Of a stretch of 25,729 nt of DNA, positions 1 through 7,138 are shown one piece after another; position 1 is the first letter of the stretch, and each line of letters begins with the position of its first letter. Origin of the DNA: CAYGZQ01 sp964354375 [NCBI: uncultured Planctomycetota bacterium] (GTDB lineage: Bacteria; JAJVIF01; JAPKYR01); contig CAYGZQ010000059.1 of the NCBI GenBank assembly GCA_964354375.1, positions 1-25,729 on the forward strand. Direction: 5' to 3'. The notes below the pieces were generated by a model. It worked only from the letters and a program-made list of their open reading frames with translations, made no database searches and was not told where the DNA came from. Both the position numbers and the translations under genes were made by a program.

Positions 1-40
1 CCGCGGCGGATGGGGAGGGGGGCTAGGGGGGTGAGGTATG

Positions 41-442
41 CTATTCTTCCCGAATCCGTTTCGCCAGCTCCGCGAGCGTCGGCGGGTCCGCAGGCGGTCC
101 GCCATGCACAAGGCCTGAATCGCCCCTGAATCGAGGATAGAGTTTCAGATGCACATGATCGATCTCCAAGCCCTCACCGACCACCATTGTTCGCTCCGCA
201 CCAAGTTTCTCCTCGAGAAGCATGGCCACTTTCTTCGCGGCTCTCATCAGGCCGTCATACGCATCGTCGGGAAGCGCGTAGAGGGACGAGTGCAGATGCT
301 CTTTCGCGACCACCACCGCCTGAGCCTTCCTGAGTGGGAAAATGTCCAGGAAGGCCATATGGCCCTCGCCTTCCCAGATAATCTGGCTCGGGATTTCCTT
401 CGAGACGATTTTGCAGAAAATGCAGTCCGGATCGCGTTTCAT
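41..442 (-). CDS. HIT-family (histidine triad) nucleotide-binding protein
   Basis: HIT proteins bind nucleotides and hydrolyse or transfer nucleoside monophosphates, usually in the cytoplasm. The 133-residue product starts MKRDPDCIFCKIVSKEIPS, the classic HIT N-terminus (CIFCKI...EIP). It has the AFLDIFP and VVAKEHLHS strands and ends in the triad region DHVHLKLYP. The middle His, the usual nucleophile, is present, but the third position of H-x-H-x-H is Lys. I chose the ATG at 442 because a GAGGAG ribosome binding site sits 8 bases upstream; an in-frame ATG at 460 would overlap that site. A promoter lies at 472-500. The gene diverges from the membrane protein at 555. The family is clear; the substrate is unknown. 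Confidence 0.88.
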   Translation of the reverse strand: MKRDPDCIFCKIVSKEIPSQIIWEGEGHMAFLDIFPLRKAQAVVVAKEHLHSSLYALPDDAYDGLMRAAKKVAMLLEEKLGAERTMVVGEGLEIDHVHLKLYPRFRGDSGLVHGGPPADPPTLAELAKRIREE

Positions 443-471
443 TTCGGTCTCTCCTCTCATGAATCCGGACG

Positions 472-500
472 ATCATACCCCGCGGGCGTTTTCCTCACAA
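472..500 (-). promoter_or_regulatory. Sigma-70-type promoter of the HIT gene
   Basis: On the minus strand TTGTGA (plus 495-500) is followed after 17 bases by TATGAT (plus 472-477). Predicted transcription starts near 465, just ahead of the GAGGAG ribosome binding site of the HIT gene. Confidence 0.6.
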
Positions 501-523
501 CCCCCCGGTCGGGATGGTATGAT
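495..523 (+). promoter_or_regulatory. Possible promoter of the small membrane protein gene
   Basis: TATGAT at 518-523 is a good -10 box and fits a start near 530, ahead of the GGAGG at 544-548. The matching -35 position (495-500, TCACAA) is poor. It is the same hexamer that serves as -35 on the other strand, so the two divergent promoters would share one site. Confidence 0.35.
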
Positions 524-554
524 GTGCCCCAAGCCGCGAGTGTGGAGGTCGCCT

Positions 555-998
555 ATGCCTGAAAGCATCGAGATTCCGCGGAACGAACCGGACTTCCATC
601 CGTTCCTCCCGATCCTTCTGCGCCTGCTCGCCATTGTCCTGTTCTTCGTCTGGGGGCTTACCCATCTCATTTATCCCGAGTGGTACATGGTGGGCCTGAT
701 GGGCATCAAGCAGTACGATCCGCAGAGCGCCTACGATCTCCTGGCCACGAACCTGATCGGGGTCCTGAACATCGCCTTCGCGATAACCATATGGAGGATC
801 GCGTCCGACCCGGTCAGGTTCAGGGTTGTGATTGATATGGTACTCATGGTATCGATCGGCACGGTCGCGGTTTTTGTGTTCAGCATCATACAACGTCATC
901 TTTCACCCAGGGAGTGGGTCAGTGCCGTTATGATCGCGATCTCGGTTATTCTTCTCGTCATTCTGTATCCGAAACCGGCGAGGGACCCATCGCGATAA
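555..998 (+). CDS. Small four-helix integral membrane protein, unknown function
   Basis: I do not recognise this 147-residue protein. It is highly hydrophobic, with four likely membrane segments at about residues 17-38, 62-82, 88-109 and 117-137. Short charged loops separate them and the C-terminus is basic (YPKPARDPSR). The ATG at 555 is preceded by GGAGG (544-548) at a spacing of 6. Longer in-frame starts exist upstream but would run through the HIT promoter and coding region. There is no signal peptide separate from the first helix, and no catalytic motif. The gene ends about 70 bases before proS, which has its own promoter, so co-transcription is not required. Confidence 0.7.
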   Translation: MPESIEIPRNEPDFHPFLPILLRLLAIVLFFVWGLTHLIYPEWYMVGLMGIKQYDPQSAYDLLATNLIGVLNIAFAITIWRIASDPVRFRVVIDMVLMVSIGTVAVFVFSIIQRHLSPREWVSAVMIAISVILLVILYPKPARDPSR

Positions 999-1011
999 GG
1001 CAAGCAGTGAG

Positions 1012-1040
1012 TTGCCGGAGGGTTCCGCGCAATGTATATT
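1012..1040 (+). promoter_or_regulatory. Sigma-70-type promoter of proS
   Basis: TTGCCG (1012-1017), a 17-base spacer and TATATT (1035-1040). The predicted start near 1047 leaves a short leader carrying the GGAGG before the ATG at 1070. Confidence 0.6.
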
Positions 1041-1069
1041 GAACTGGCTGATTTTGCGGAGGATCCTGC

Positions 1070-2818
1070 ATGCGTCTCAGTCACTACCTGGTGCCCACGA
1101 TCAAGGAAACGCCGTCCGAGGCGGAAACGCTGTCGCATCGCCTGATGCTTCGGGCTGGACTGATCCGGCAGCTCACCGCCGGAGTCTATACCTACCTGCC
1201 GCTAGGCTGGAGAGCGCTGAGAAAGATCGAGCAGATCGTCCGGGAGGAGATGGATGCGATCGGGTCGCAGGAGATGCTTTTGCCGCTCATTCACCCGGCG
1301 GAGCTTTGGGACGAAACGGGACGTCGGCAGGTGATGAAGGACATCCTGTTCCAGTTCAAGGACAACAAGGGTCGCGACCTTCTTCTTGGTCCCACGCACG
1401 AGGAGGTCATCGGAGAGCTTGCGCGGGCGTACATACACTCCTATCGAGACCTTCCGCAGCAGTGGTACCAGATACAGACCAAGTGCCGTGACGAGCTGCG
1501 CCCGCGGTCGGGGCTGATGCGGGTGCGCGAGTTCGCGATGAAGGACGCGTACTCGCTGTCGACGAGCTGGGAGGACCTGGACGTATGGTACGAGAGGAAC
1601 CGGCAGGCGTACTCGAACATTTTCAGGCGCGCAGGGCTCAGCTTCTTCATAGTCGGGGCGCATTCGGGCGCGATGGGCGGGACCGGGTCGGAGGAGTTCA
1701 TGCTGCCGGCGGAGTCCGGGGAGGATTCGATCGCGATCTGCGAGTCGTGCGGTTACCAGGCGAACCTGGAGGTCGCGAGGAGCCGGATCAATCACCGGGA
1801 GCAGCTTGACGTGCCGATGGTGGACGTCGCGACACCCGATAGTCGCACGATCGAGGAGGTCGCGGGTTTCCTGGGCGTGGACAAGTCGGAGACGATGAAG
1901 AGCGTCATCTACATGCTGCTGCCCGAGCAGACTCCGCTGCTGGTGCTTATCAGGGGCGACCTTGAGGTGAGCGAATCCAAGCTTGAGATCGCGGTGGGCG
2001 GCCACGAGTACCGTCCGGCGCATCCGGAAGAGATCAAGGAGATGTCGGGCGCGGAGCCGGGCTTTATCGGGCCTGTGGGCTTGAAAAGAAAAGACGTGAA
2101 GATCCTGGTGGACGACTCGATTGCTCCCGGCGTGCCTTTCATCGGCGGCGCGAACAAGGATCATTTCCACATCAGGAATGTGACATTCCTGCGCGATTTC
2201 ACGGGGGACGCGGCGGACCTGAGGCTGGCGTGCTCGGGGGACCTGTGCTCGCACTGCGACGGCAGGCTGCGCGTACTGAACGCTATCGAGCTCGGGCACA
2301 TATTCAAACTGGGCACCAAGTATTCGGACTCGATGGGCTGCATGTTCCTGGACGAGGACAACGTGGAAAAGCCGATCATCATGGGATGTTACGGCATCGG
2401 TATCGGGCGGATCATGGTGGCCGCGATAGAGGAACACGCCGACGAGAACGGCATCGTCTGGCCCATGAGCATCGCGCCGTTCCACGTGATAATCATCCCG
2501 CTCGACGCTCGCAACGTGGAGCTGTGGAAAACCGCGGGCGAGATCTACAACAAGTGCTGGGAATCGGGGATCGAGGCGCTTCTGGACGACCGCGAGCAGT
2601 CGCCGGGGTTCAAGTTCAAGGACGCCGACCTTCTCGGAATCCCGATCCAGATCATTCTGGGGAAACGCGCTCTGGAGAGCGGCAATGCGGAAGTGAAAAT
2701 CCGGCGCACGTCCGAGCGACCGGCGGTTCCGTTGACTCAACTGGTCTCGGATCCGAGGGCCGCTCTGCCGTGGCTTGGCGATCCCGCGCTGAGCGCGCCG
2801 AAGTTCGCGAAATCCTAG
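1070..2818 (+). CDS. proS: Proline--tRNA ligase (bacterial type)
   Basis: Charges tRNA-Pro with proline in the cytoplasm. The 582-residue length fits the bacterial ProS with an editing insertion. Class II motifs are visible: motif 1 around PLIHPAELWDETGR (about 67-80), motif 2 around RDELRPRSGLMRVREFAMKD (about 140-159) and motif 3 around MGCYGIGIGRIMVAAIEEH (about 440-458). The stretch of about 225-400 between motifs 2 and 3 is the INS (YbaK-like) domain, which clears mischarged alanyl-tRNA in this family. An anticodon-binding domain follows (PFHVIIIPLD...LLDDREQSPGFKFKDADLLGIP). The ATG has a GCGGAGG ribosome binding site at 1056-1062. The gene ends in TAG and runs toward the folB operon. 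Confidence 0.97.
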   Translation: MRLSHYLVPTIKETPSEAETLSHRLMLRAGLIRQLTAGVYTYLPLGWRALRKIEQIVREEMDAIGSQEMLLPLIHPAELWDETGRRQVMKDILFQFKDNKGRDLLLGPTHEEVIGELARAYIHSYRDLPQQWYQIQTKCRDELRPRSGLMRVREFAMKDAYSLSTSWEDLDVWYERNRQAYSNIFRRAGLSFFIVGAHSGAMGGTGSEEFMLPAESGEDSIAICESCGYQANLEVARSRINHREQLDVPMVDVATPDSRTIEEVAGFLGVDKSETMKSVIYMLLPEQTPLLVLIRGDLEVSESKLEIAVGGHEYRPAHPEEIKEMSGAEPGFIGPVGLKRKDVKILVDDSIAPGVPFIGGANKDHFHIRNVTFLRDFTGDAADLRLACSGDLCSHCDGRLRVLNAIELGHIFKLGTKYSDSMGCMFLDEDNVEKPIIMGCYGIGIGRIMVAAIEEHADENGIVWPMSIAPFHVIIIPLDARNVELWKTAGEIYNKCWESGIEALLDDREQSPGFKFKDADLLGIPIQIILGKRALESGNAEVKIRRTSERPAVPLTQLVSDPRAALPWLGDPALSAPKFAKS

Positions 2819-2827
2819 AAGCACGTG

Positions 2828-2954
2828 CCGAATGCGTCCCGCATTTCGGGAATCGGAGCGGACGCGTCCCGCGTAGAAGGACGAGTAGATGTGCCCGGAG
2901 ACTCTTCCCGACTCGAGACGAGTCGGTTCCTGAGTCCGAAGCACGAGACGTGCT
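2828..2954. repeat. Cluster of short hairpins between proS and folB
   Basis: This 155-base convergent gap holds at least four hairpins. Two have a TCC loop: AATGCG/CGCATT at 2831-2845 and ACGCG/CGCGT at 2862-2874. Two have an AGA loop: CCGACTCG/CGAGTCGG at 2908-2926, nested inside GACTC/GAGTC at 2900-2904 and 2932-2936, and AGCACG/CGTGCT at 2940-2954. No T-run follows any of them, so they are not ordinary intrinsic terminators. Loops recur while stems differ. Confidence 0.75.
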
Positions 2955-2973
2955 CGGCACGGTTCGGCACAGT

Positions 2974-3330
2974 TTATTTTGCGCGTTCGCGGACGATCTC
3001 CACCGCGACGCTTCTGGCGAATCTCAGTGCGCCGGGCTTGTCGACGGTCACCTGAACGCGCTCGACTGCAGGATCGTCGAGGCAGATTCCCGCTATGTTC
3101 TCCGCGAGCGTCTCGATCAGCTGGAAGCTCGAATTCTCAACAAGAGCGATCACCCGTTTTTTTATAGCCTGGTAGTCCGCTGCGTCCTCAAGGCGATCGG
3201 TCTCAGCCGGCTTCGACAGGTCGGTCTCAAGGACTATGTTAATGATGACGTCCTGCTTCTCGTTACGCTCCCAGTCACAGGCACCGACGATGCAGCGGAC
3301 GGTCAGGTCTCTGATGAGTATTCTGTCCAT
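2974..3330 (-). CDS. folB: Dihydroneopterin aldolase
   Basis: Converts 7,8-dihydroneopterin to 6-hydroxymethyl-dihydropterin and glycolaldehyde in folate synthesis. The 118-residue protein has the family's usual length and landmarks. These are MDRILIRDLTVRCIVGACDWER, with the conserved Glu of the DWER motif, then FQLIETLAENIA in the middle, and VQVTVDKPGALRFA, with the catalytic Lys of KPGA near the C-terminus. The ATG has GAGGAG at a spacing of 7. It starts 30 bases after the dehydratase gene and is surely co-transcribed with it, making a two-gene pterin operon. The related FolX epimerase is an alternative, but the sequence reads as a standard FolB. Confidence 0.92.
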   Translation of the reverse strand: MDRILIRDLTVRCIVGACDWERNEKQDVIINIVLETDLSKPAETDRLEDAADYQAIKKRVIALVENSSFQLIETLAENIAGICLDDPAVERVQVTVDKPGALRFARSVAVEIVRERAK

Positions 3331-3360
3331 GTCAGCTCTCCTCGAGTCGGCGCGTGTTTT

Positions 3361-3762
3361 TCATTCCGGACCATTCGTTCTTCCGGTCGCGGGGCTATCG
3401 AACGGCAGGCCTATCGTCTCGGAAAGCTCTCGTCCGTCGAACAGCCGATCGATCCTGGCTGCCATGATGAAATCGTTGAGAGAGAGGCCCCCTATCTTGT
3501 GAGTGGACAGCTCGACCTCAACCTGGTTGAACTTGATCTCGATCTCGGGATGATGGTTTGCGTCCTCGGCGAGGTCGGCGAGCAGGTTGACGAAGTCGAT
3601 CGCCTCGGGGAAACCTTTGAATCTGAACGTGCGCTCGATCTCGTCCTTATCGATGCGCCACGCGGGGACGTGCTGCATCAGGCGTTTTGCGTCCTTCTTG
3701 CCCAGCGGCTTCGCGCCGGGATCGAGCGGCTTGATGACCTCGTCCGCAAGAGTCATGGTCAT
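3361..3762 (-). CDS. Pterin-4a-carbinolamine dehydratase (4a-hydroxytetrahydrobiopterin dehydratase)
   Basis: This family dehydrates 4a-hydroxytetrahydropterin to quinonoid dihydropterin. The 133-residue product contains the signature EDANHHPEIEIKFNQVEVE, with the catalytic HHP, followed by LSTHKIGGLSLNDFIMAARID, with the second conserved His and the terminal Asp. About 20 N-terminal residues precede the usual domain start (KPLGKKDAKRLMQHVPAWRI), and about 25 residues extend the C-terminus. Two ATGs lie 6 bases apart (3762 and 3756). The AAGGAG site is 4 bases from the first and 10 from the second, so the exact start is open. No aromatic amino acid hydroxylase is in view. The folB neighbour suggests a housekeeping or salvage role in pterin metabolism. 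Confidence 0.9.
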   Translation of the reverse strand: MTMTLADEVIKPLDPGAKPLGKKDAKRLMQHVPAWRIDKDEIERTFRFKGFPEAIDFVNLLADLAEDANHHPEIEIKFNQVEVELSTHKIGGLSLNDFIMAARIDRLFDGRELSETIGLPFDSPATGRTNGPE

Positions 3763-3797
3763 GATTCTCCTTCTTCCCAACCCGGTAAGGGAGTCAC

Positions 3798-3827
3798 ACT
3801 TTAGCGCATCGGCACCAGACAAATCAA
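3798..3827 (-). promoter_or_regulatory. Possible promoter of the dehydratase-folB operon
   Basis: On the minus strand TTGATT (plus 3822-3827) is followed after 18 bases by TAAAGT (plus 3798-3803). It lies 36 bases upstream of the first ATG. Both boxes match the consensus at four of six positions. Confidence 0.4.
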
Positions 3828-3924
3828 AGCCTTTCGGGCGGCGTTCAGAAGGGGGGACGGACACCATTGAAGAACAACCAACCACCAAGGCACGAAGGAC
3901 ACGAAGAAGAGGAGAACGTGCACT

Positions 3925-3953
3925 TTGACAGAGGGCGATGTTCGTGGTAGAAT
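3925..3953 (+). promoter_or_regulatory. Near-consensus sigma-70 promoter of rpsO-pnp
   Basis: A perfect TTGACA (3925-3930), a 17-base spacer and TAGAAT (3948-3953). This is the strongest promoter in the window, as expected for a ribosomal protein gene. The predicted start near 3960 gives a leader of about 40 bases rich in A. Confidence 0.85.
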
Positions 3954-4000
3954 AATCATTTGTCTAAAAGAAAGAAATCCAAAGAAATTGGAGGAAGCGC

Positions 4001-4270
4001 GTGTATTTCGATAAGGCTTCCAAGACCGCGATCACGGAGAAGTTCAAGCGTGGGGAAAGTGATACAGGCAGCTCGGAGGTCCAGATAGCCCTCCTCACTG
4101 CGCGCATCAACCACCTCGCCGACCATCTCAAGATCCACACCAAGGACCACCATTCCCGGCAGGGGCTGTTCAAAATGATCGGCCAGCGCCGGAGGTTGCT
4201 TGAGTATCTCAAGCGCACCGAAATAGAGCGGTACAGGACGGTCATTGGAGCCCTCGAACTCCGCAAGTAG
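4001..4270 (+). CDS. rpsO: 30S ribosomal protein S15
   Basis: A primary 16S rRNA binding protein of the small subunit. The 89-residue length is exactly the family's. The landmarks [46 protein letters not shown] and the basic C-terminus are all present. The start is GTG at 4001, with GGAGG at 3990-3994 (spacing 6). pnp follows after 5 bases, the widely conserved rpsO-pnp pairing. S15 often represses its own translation in other bacteria. I could not identify a specific S15-binding fold in the 40-base leader. Confidence 0.97.
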   Translation: MYFDKASKTAITEKFKRGESDTGSSEVQIALLTARINHLADHLKIHTKDHHSRQGLFKMIGQRRRLLEYLKRTEIERYRTVIGALELRK

Positions 4271-4275
4271 GCGAG

Positions 4276-6618
4276 ATGGAAAAAACCACCCATCTGGTCC
4301 AGGACCAGATCACAGTCCCCGTTGGCGACAAGAAGCTCGATATCATCGTAGGACCCTTCGCAGGGCTTGCAAACCAGAGCCTCATTTGCCGTCATGGAGA
4401 CACCCAGGTGCTTGTCGCAGTAACGATGAGCAAAGACGAACGGGAAGGGATCGATTTCTTCCCACTAGTCGTCAATTTCGAGGAGAAGATGTATGCCGCG
4501 GGGAAGATCCCCGGGGGATTCATCAAGAAGGAAGGTCGACCGACCGACAACAGCATCCTCACCAGCCGGGCCATCGACAGGCCCATACGACCGTTATTCC
4601 CACAGACTTTCAGGCAAGAGGTGCAGATCGTTGTACTGACGCTCTGCGCCGATCAAACCAACCCCCCCGACATACCGTCCATCAACGGAACCAGCGCCGC
4701 GCTGATGCTGTCGGATATTCCGTTCGACGAACCGATCGCGGCGGTGCGTGTCGGCATCGAGAACGGCCAGTTCGTTCTCGACCCGTCGTTCCAGCTTCTG
4801 GAGGAGTCGCCGCTGGACCTGATGGTCTGCGGCACGAAAGAGCGCATCCTGATGCTGGAAGCGGGCTGCAATGAGGTTTCCGAGGCGACGATCGTGGATG
4901 CGATCGCGTACGCCCACGACACGATCCAGGCGATAATCGAGGCGATTGAGGAGCTTCGGAAGCGCATCGGCAAAGAGAAGGTCGAGATCCCGGCGGCGCC
5001 CGAACCGTCCGACGATCTAAAGGGCCTGGTTGACCGCCAAGTCGATGCGGGATGGCAGGCGATTCTGGGTCCGATCAGGAAAAAGGACCGGGACATTGTC
5101 ATCGATGGAATCAAGGAAGCCTGCGCGATCGCACGTTTCGGCGAGGAGAAACAGGAGTGGACGGCCGAGCAGATTCTCGAACGGAAGCAGATCGTCGATC
5201 TGGTCGAGGCGGGACTTAAGAAGCGCATGCGGGCCAGGATTCTCGACGAAGGTCTGAGGATCGACAATCGGCGTGCCGACGAAATCCGTCCGATCTGGGC
5301 GGAAGTAGCCGCGATTCCGCGGTCGCACGGGTCTGCGATATTCACGCGCGGCGAGACCCAGGCGATGACGATCACGACGCTGGGCGCGATAGGCGACAAA
5401 CAGCGCCTCGACGACATCGGCGTGATCGAGTACAAGCGCTACATGCATCATTATTACGCGCCCCCGTTCTGCTACGGCGAGACGGGCTTCATGAGAGGCC
5501 CGGGACGTCGCGAGATCGGGCACGGCGCGCTCGCCGAGAAAGCGCTGAAAAATGTGATCCCGCTGGAGGAGGATTTCCCGTATACGCTGAGGCTCGTAAC
5601 CGAGATTCTGTCGTCAAACGGGTCCACGTCCATGGCGTCGGTCTGCGGAAGCACGCTGTCGCTGATGGACGCGGGCGTGCCGATCAAGGAGCCTGTCGCG
5701 GGGATCGCGATGGGCCTGGTCACCGATGAGGACTCCGACCGTTTCGTCGTCCTCTCGGACCTCATGGGGATTGAGGACCATTACGGCGACATGGATTTCA
5801 AGGTCGCCGGCACGAAGAACGGCGTCACAGCGGTTCAGATGGACACGAAAATTCGCGGCCTGACCATGGAGATGATAAAGCGGACGTTCGAGCAGGCGCG
5901 CGAGGGTCGTTTGTTCATTCTCGGCAGGATGCTCGACGTGATTTCCGAGCCGAGGGCGGAGCTCAGTCCCTATGCGCCGCGCATCATCACCGTTGTTATC
6001 GATCCCGAGAAGATCGGGGACGTTATCGGTCCCGGCGGCAAGACGGTAAGGGCGATCATCGAGCAGACCGGTGTGGAGATCGACATCGAGGACGACGGTC
6101 GCGTGTTCATCACGTCGACCGACGCGGCGGGAAGCGAGAAAGCCGTCGCGCTCATCAGGGAGATCGTTCACGAGCCGGAGATCGACGAGGAATTCGAGGG
6201 CAGAGTGATCAAGATCGCGGCCTTCGGAGCGTTCGTCAAGCTGACGCCGTCGAAGGACGGGCTTCTGCACGTGTCCAACATCTGCGATCGACGCGTGGAG
6301 AAAACCGAAGACTGCCTGCGCGTCGGCGACATCGTACGCGTGAAGGTTCAGGACGTCGATCCGGAAACCGGCAAGGTTTCGCTCACGCGCAAGGGGCTTT
6401 CATTCCCCGACGGGGACCCGTTGCTGGAGCGCCTGAAGAACGCGCCGCAACATCCGCCGCGAAGCTCTCCGCGCAGCGGCGACCGGTACCCGCGCAGTAA
6501 CGATGACCGCAGACGGTCCGACCGTCCGCCGAGTCGAGACCGCGGCGGCCGCAGCGGGGGGGGAGACGACCGCAGACGTCCCAACGATCGCGGAGGCGGA
6601 GGTCGACGCGACAGATAA
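4276..6618 (+). CDS. pnp: Polyribonucleotide nucleotidyltransferase (PNPase)
   Basis: A phosphorolytic 3'-to-5' exoribonuclease that degrades RNA and can add tails. The 780-residue protein shows the full order: first RNase PH domain (TMSKDEREGIDFFPL), alpha-helical linker, second RNase PH domain (IFTRGETQAM, the phosphate-site SSNGSTSMASVCG, and the catalytic Asp, Asp and Lys in MDFKVAGTKNGVTAVQMDTK), KH domain (IGDVIGPGGKTVRAI, from about residue 574) and S1 domain (GRVIKIAAFGAFVKL, about 640-706). The last 65 or so residues are a low-complexity tail dominated by Arg, Gly, Asp, Ser and Pro, longer than in most PNPases. The start lies 5 bases after rpsO with no clear ribosome binding site, so translational coupling is likely. 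Confidence 0.97.
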   Translation: MEKTTHLVQDQITVPVGDKKLDIIVGPFAGLANQSLICRHGDTQVLVAVTMSKDEREGIDFFPLVVNFEEKMYAAGKIPGGFIKKEGRPTDNSILTSRAIDRPIRPLFPQTFRQEVQIVVLTLCADQTNPPDIPSINGTSAALMLSDIPFDEPIAAVRVGIENGQFVLDPSFQLLEESPLDLMVCGTKERILMLEAGCNEVSEATIVDAIAYAHDTIQAIIEAIEELRKRIGKEKVEIPAAPEPSDDLKGLVDRQVDAGWQAILGPIRKKDRDIVIDGIKEACAIARFGEEKQEWTAEQILERKQIVDLVEAGLKKRMRARILDEGLRIDNRRADEIRPIWAEVAAIPRSHGSAIFTRGETQAMTITTLGAIGDKQRLDDIGVIEYKRYMHHYYAPPFCYGETGFMRGPGRREIGHGALAEKALKNVIPLEEDFPYTLRLVTEILSSNGSTSMASVCGSTLSLMDAGVPIKEPVAGIAMGLVTDEDSDRFVVLSDLMGIEDHYGDMDFKVAGTKNGVTAVQMDTKIRGLTMEMIKRTFEQAREGRLFILGRMLDVISEPRAELSPYAPRIITVVIDPEKIGDVIGPGGKTVRAIIEQTGVEIDIEDDGRVFITSTDAAGSEKAVALIREIVHEPEIDEEFEGRVIKIAAFGAFVKLTPSKDGLLHVSNICDRRVEKTEDCLRVGDIVRVKVQDVDPETGKVSLTRKGLSFPDGDPLLERLKNAPQHPPRSSPRSGDRYPRSNDDRRRSDRPPSRDRGGRSGGGDDRRRPNDRGGGGRRDR

Positions 6619-6656
6619 CGCTATTTTTCCCTGAGTTTTTGAAAAGCAAACTACGA

Positions 6657-6687
6657 GGCAGGCTACCCAGCCTGCCGTTTTTTTTTT
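6657..6687 (+). terminator. Intrinsic terminator of rpsO-pnp
   Basis: A perfect 8-bp stem, GGCAGGCT (6657-6664) with AGCCTGCC (6669-6676), a 4-base loop ACCC, then ten T (6678-6687). It lies 39 bases after the pnp stop codon. Confidence 0.93.
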
Positions 6688-6690
6688 ACG

Positions 6691-6764
6691 TGTAGCCCGG
6701 CAATGCACTTGCCGGGATATTTATTAACATATGAAAGACCCGGCAAATGCATTGCCGGGCTACA
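6691..6764. repeat. Long inverted repeat whose arms are themselves palindromes
   Basis: Arms 6691-6716 and 6739-6764 are reverse complements over 26 bases with one mismatch (outer 17 bases, TGTAGCCCGGCAATGCA and its complement, are perfect). The spacer is 22 A/T-rich bases. Each arm also folds on itself: CCCGGCAA...TTGCCGGG around TGCA. The element can form one long hairpin or two small ones. No transposase is nearby. Confidence 0.85.
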
Positions 6765-6787
6765 TGCTGGTCGCAAAAGAGTTGGAT

Positions 6788-6858
6788 CGGGAGGGCGAGG
6801 CTCCCGCCGAGCCGCAGTATCACAACGGTCACTGCTCAGCGGGAGCTTCGCCCTCCCG
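6788..6858. repeat. Inverted repeat of the GGGAGGGCGA type
   Basis: Arms 6788-6811 and 6835-6858 are reverse complements over 24 bases with two mismatches; the core CGGGAGGGCGA is exact. The spacer is 23 bases. The arms are not palindromic in the way those at 6691-6764 are, so this is a different repeat type in the same gap. Confidence 0.8.
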
Positions 6859-6902
6859 AATTCGGCGGAACGTCGGGAGTTTTAGGACAGCCGGGTGCCC
6901 GT

Positions 6903-7128
6903 CACAAGCGAGTCTTCGAGCTTGTGGCGGACATTATGGAATTCGAGATCTCTCGTGGCTTGTCCTCCGTAGCTTGTTTGCTTTGTAGCCCGGCTTCGCG
7001 AACGACAACTTTCACTCAACTCTGGATCTGCATCGCGAAGCCGGGTTCCGTAAATAAATTCCCGAATTTCTCAACGCCTTCCCGAAGACACCCACAAGCT
7101 CGCTCGAAGACTCGCTTGAGCTTGTGGG
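6903..7128. repeat. Pair of CACAAGC...GCTTGTG hairpins in inverted orientation
   Basis: Two related hairpins face each other. The first has stem CACAAGC (6903-6909) with GCTTGTG (6920-6926). The second has an 11-bp perfect stem, CCCACAAGCTC (7091-7101) with GAGCTTGTGGG (7118-7128). They share a 15-base core in opposite orientation (AAGCGAGTCTTCGAG at 6906-6920, its complement at 7103-7117) and matching flanks (CCGGGTG at 6891-6897, CACCCGG at 7132-7138). The pair encloses the repeat at 6989-7045. The second hairpin lies just downstream of aroKB but has no T-run. Confidence 0.75.
6989..7045. repeat. 13-bp perfect inverted repeat
   Basis: CCCGGCTTCGCGA (6989-7001) and its exact complement (7033-7045) with a 31-base spacer. 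The left arm is preceded by TAG, giving TAGCCCGG as in the element at 6691. Confidence 0.75.
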
Positions 7129-7138
7129 CGCCACCCGG

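Noticed and set aside
2230-3804. A 524-codon plus-strand open frame crossing proS, the hairpin cluster, folB and the dehydratase
   Set aside because: It overlaps three well-supported genes in wrong frames and has no coherent protein features.
3877-3915. Purine-rich repetitive stretch (ACCACCAAGGCACGAAGGACACG-like) upstream of the rpsO promoter
   Set aside because: It looks like a dispersed low-complexity repeat, but only one copy is in this window, so repeat status cannot be shown.
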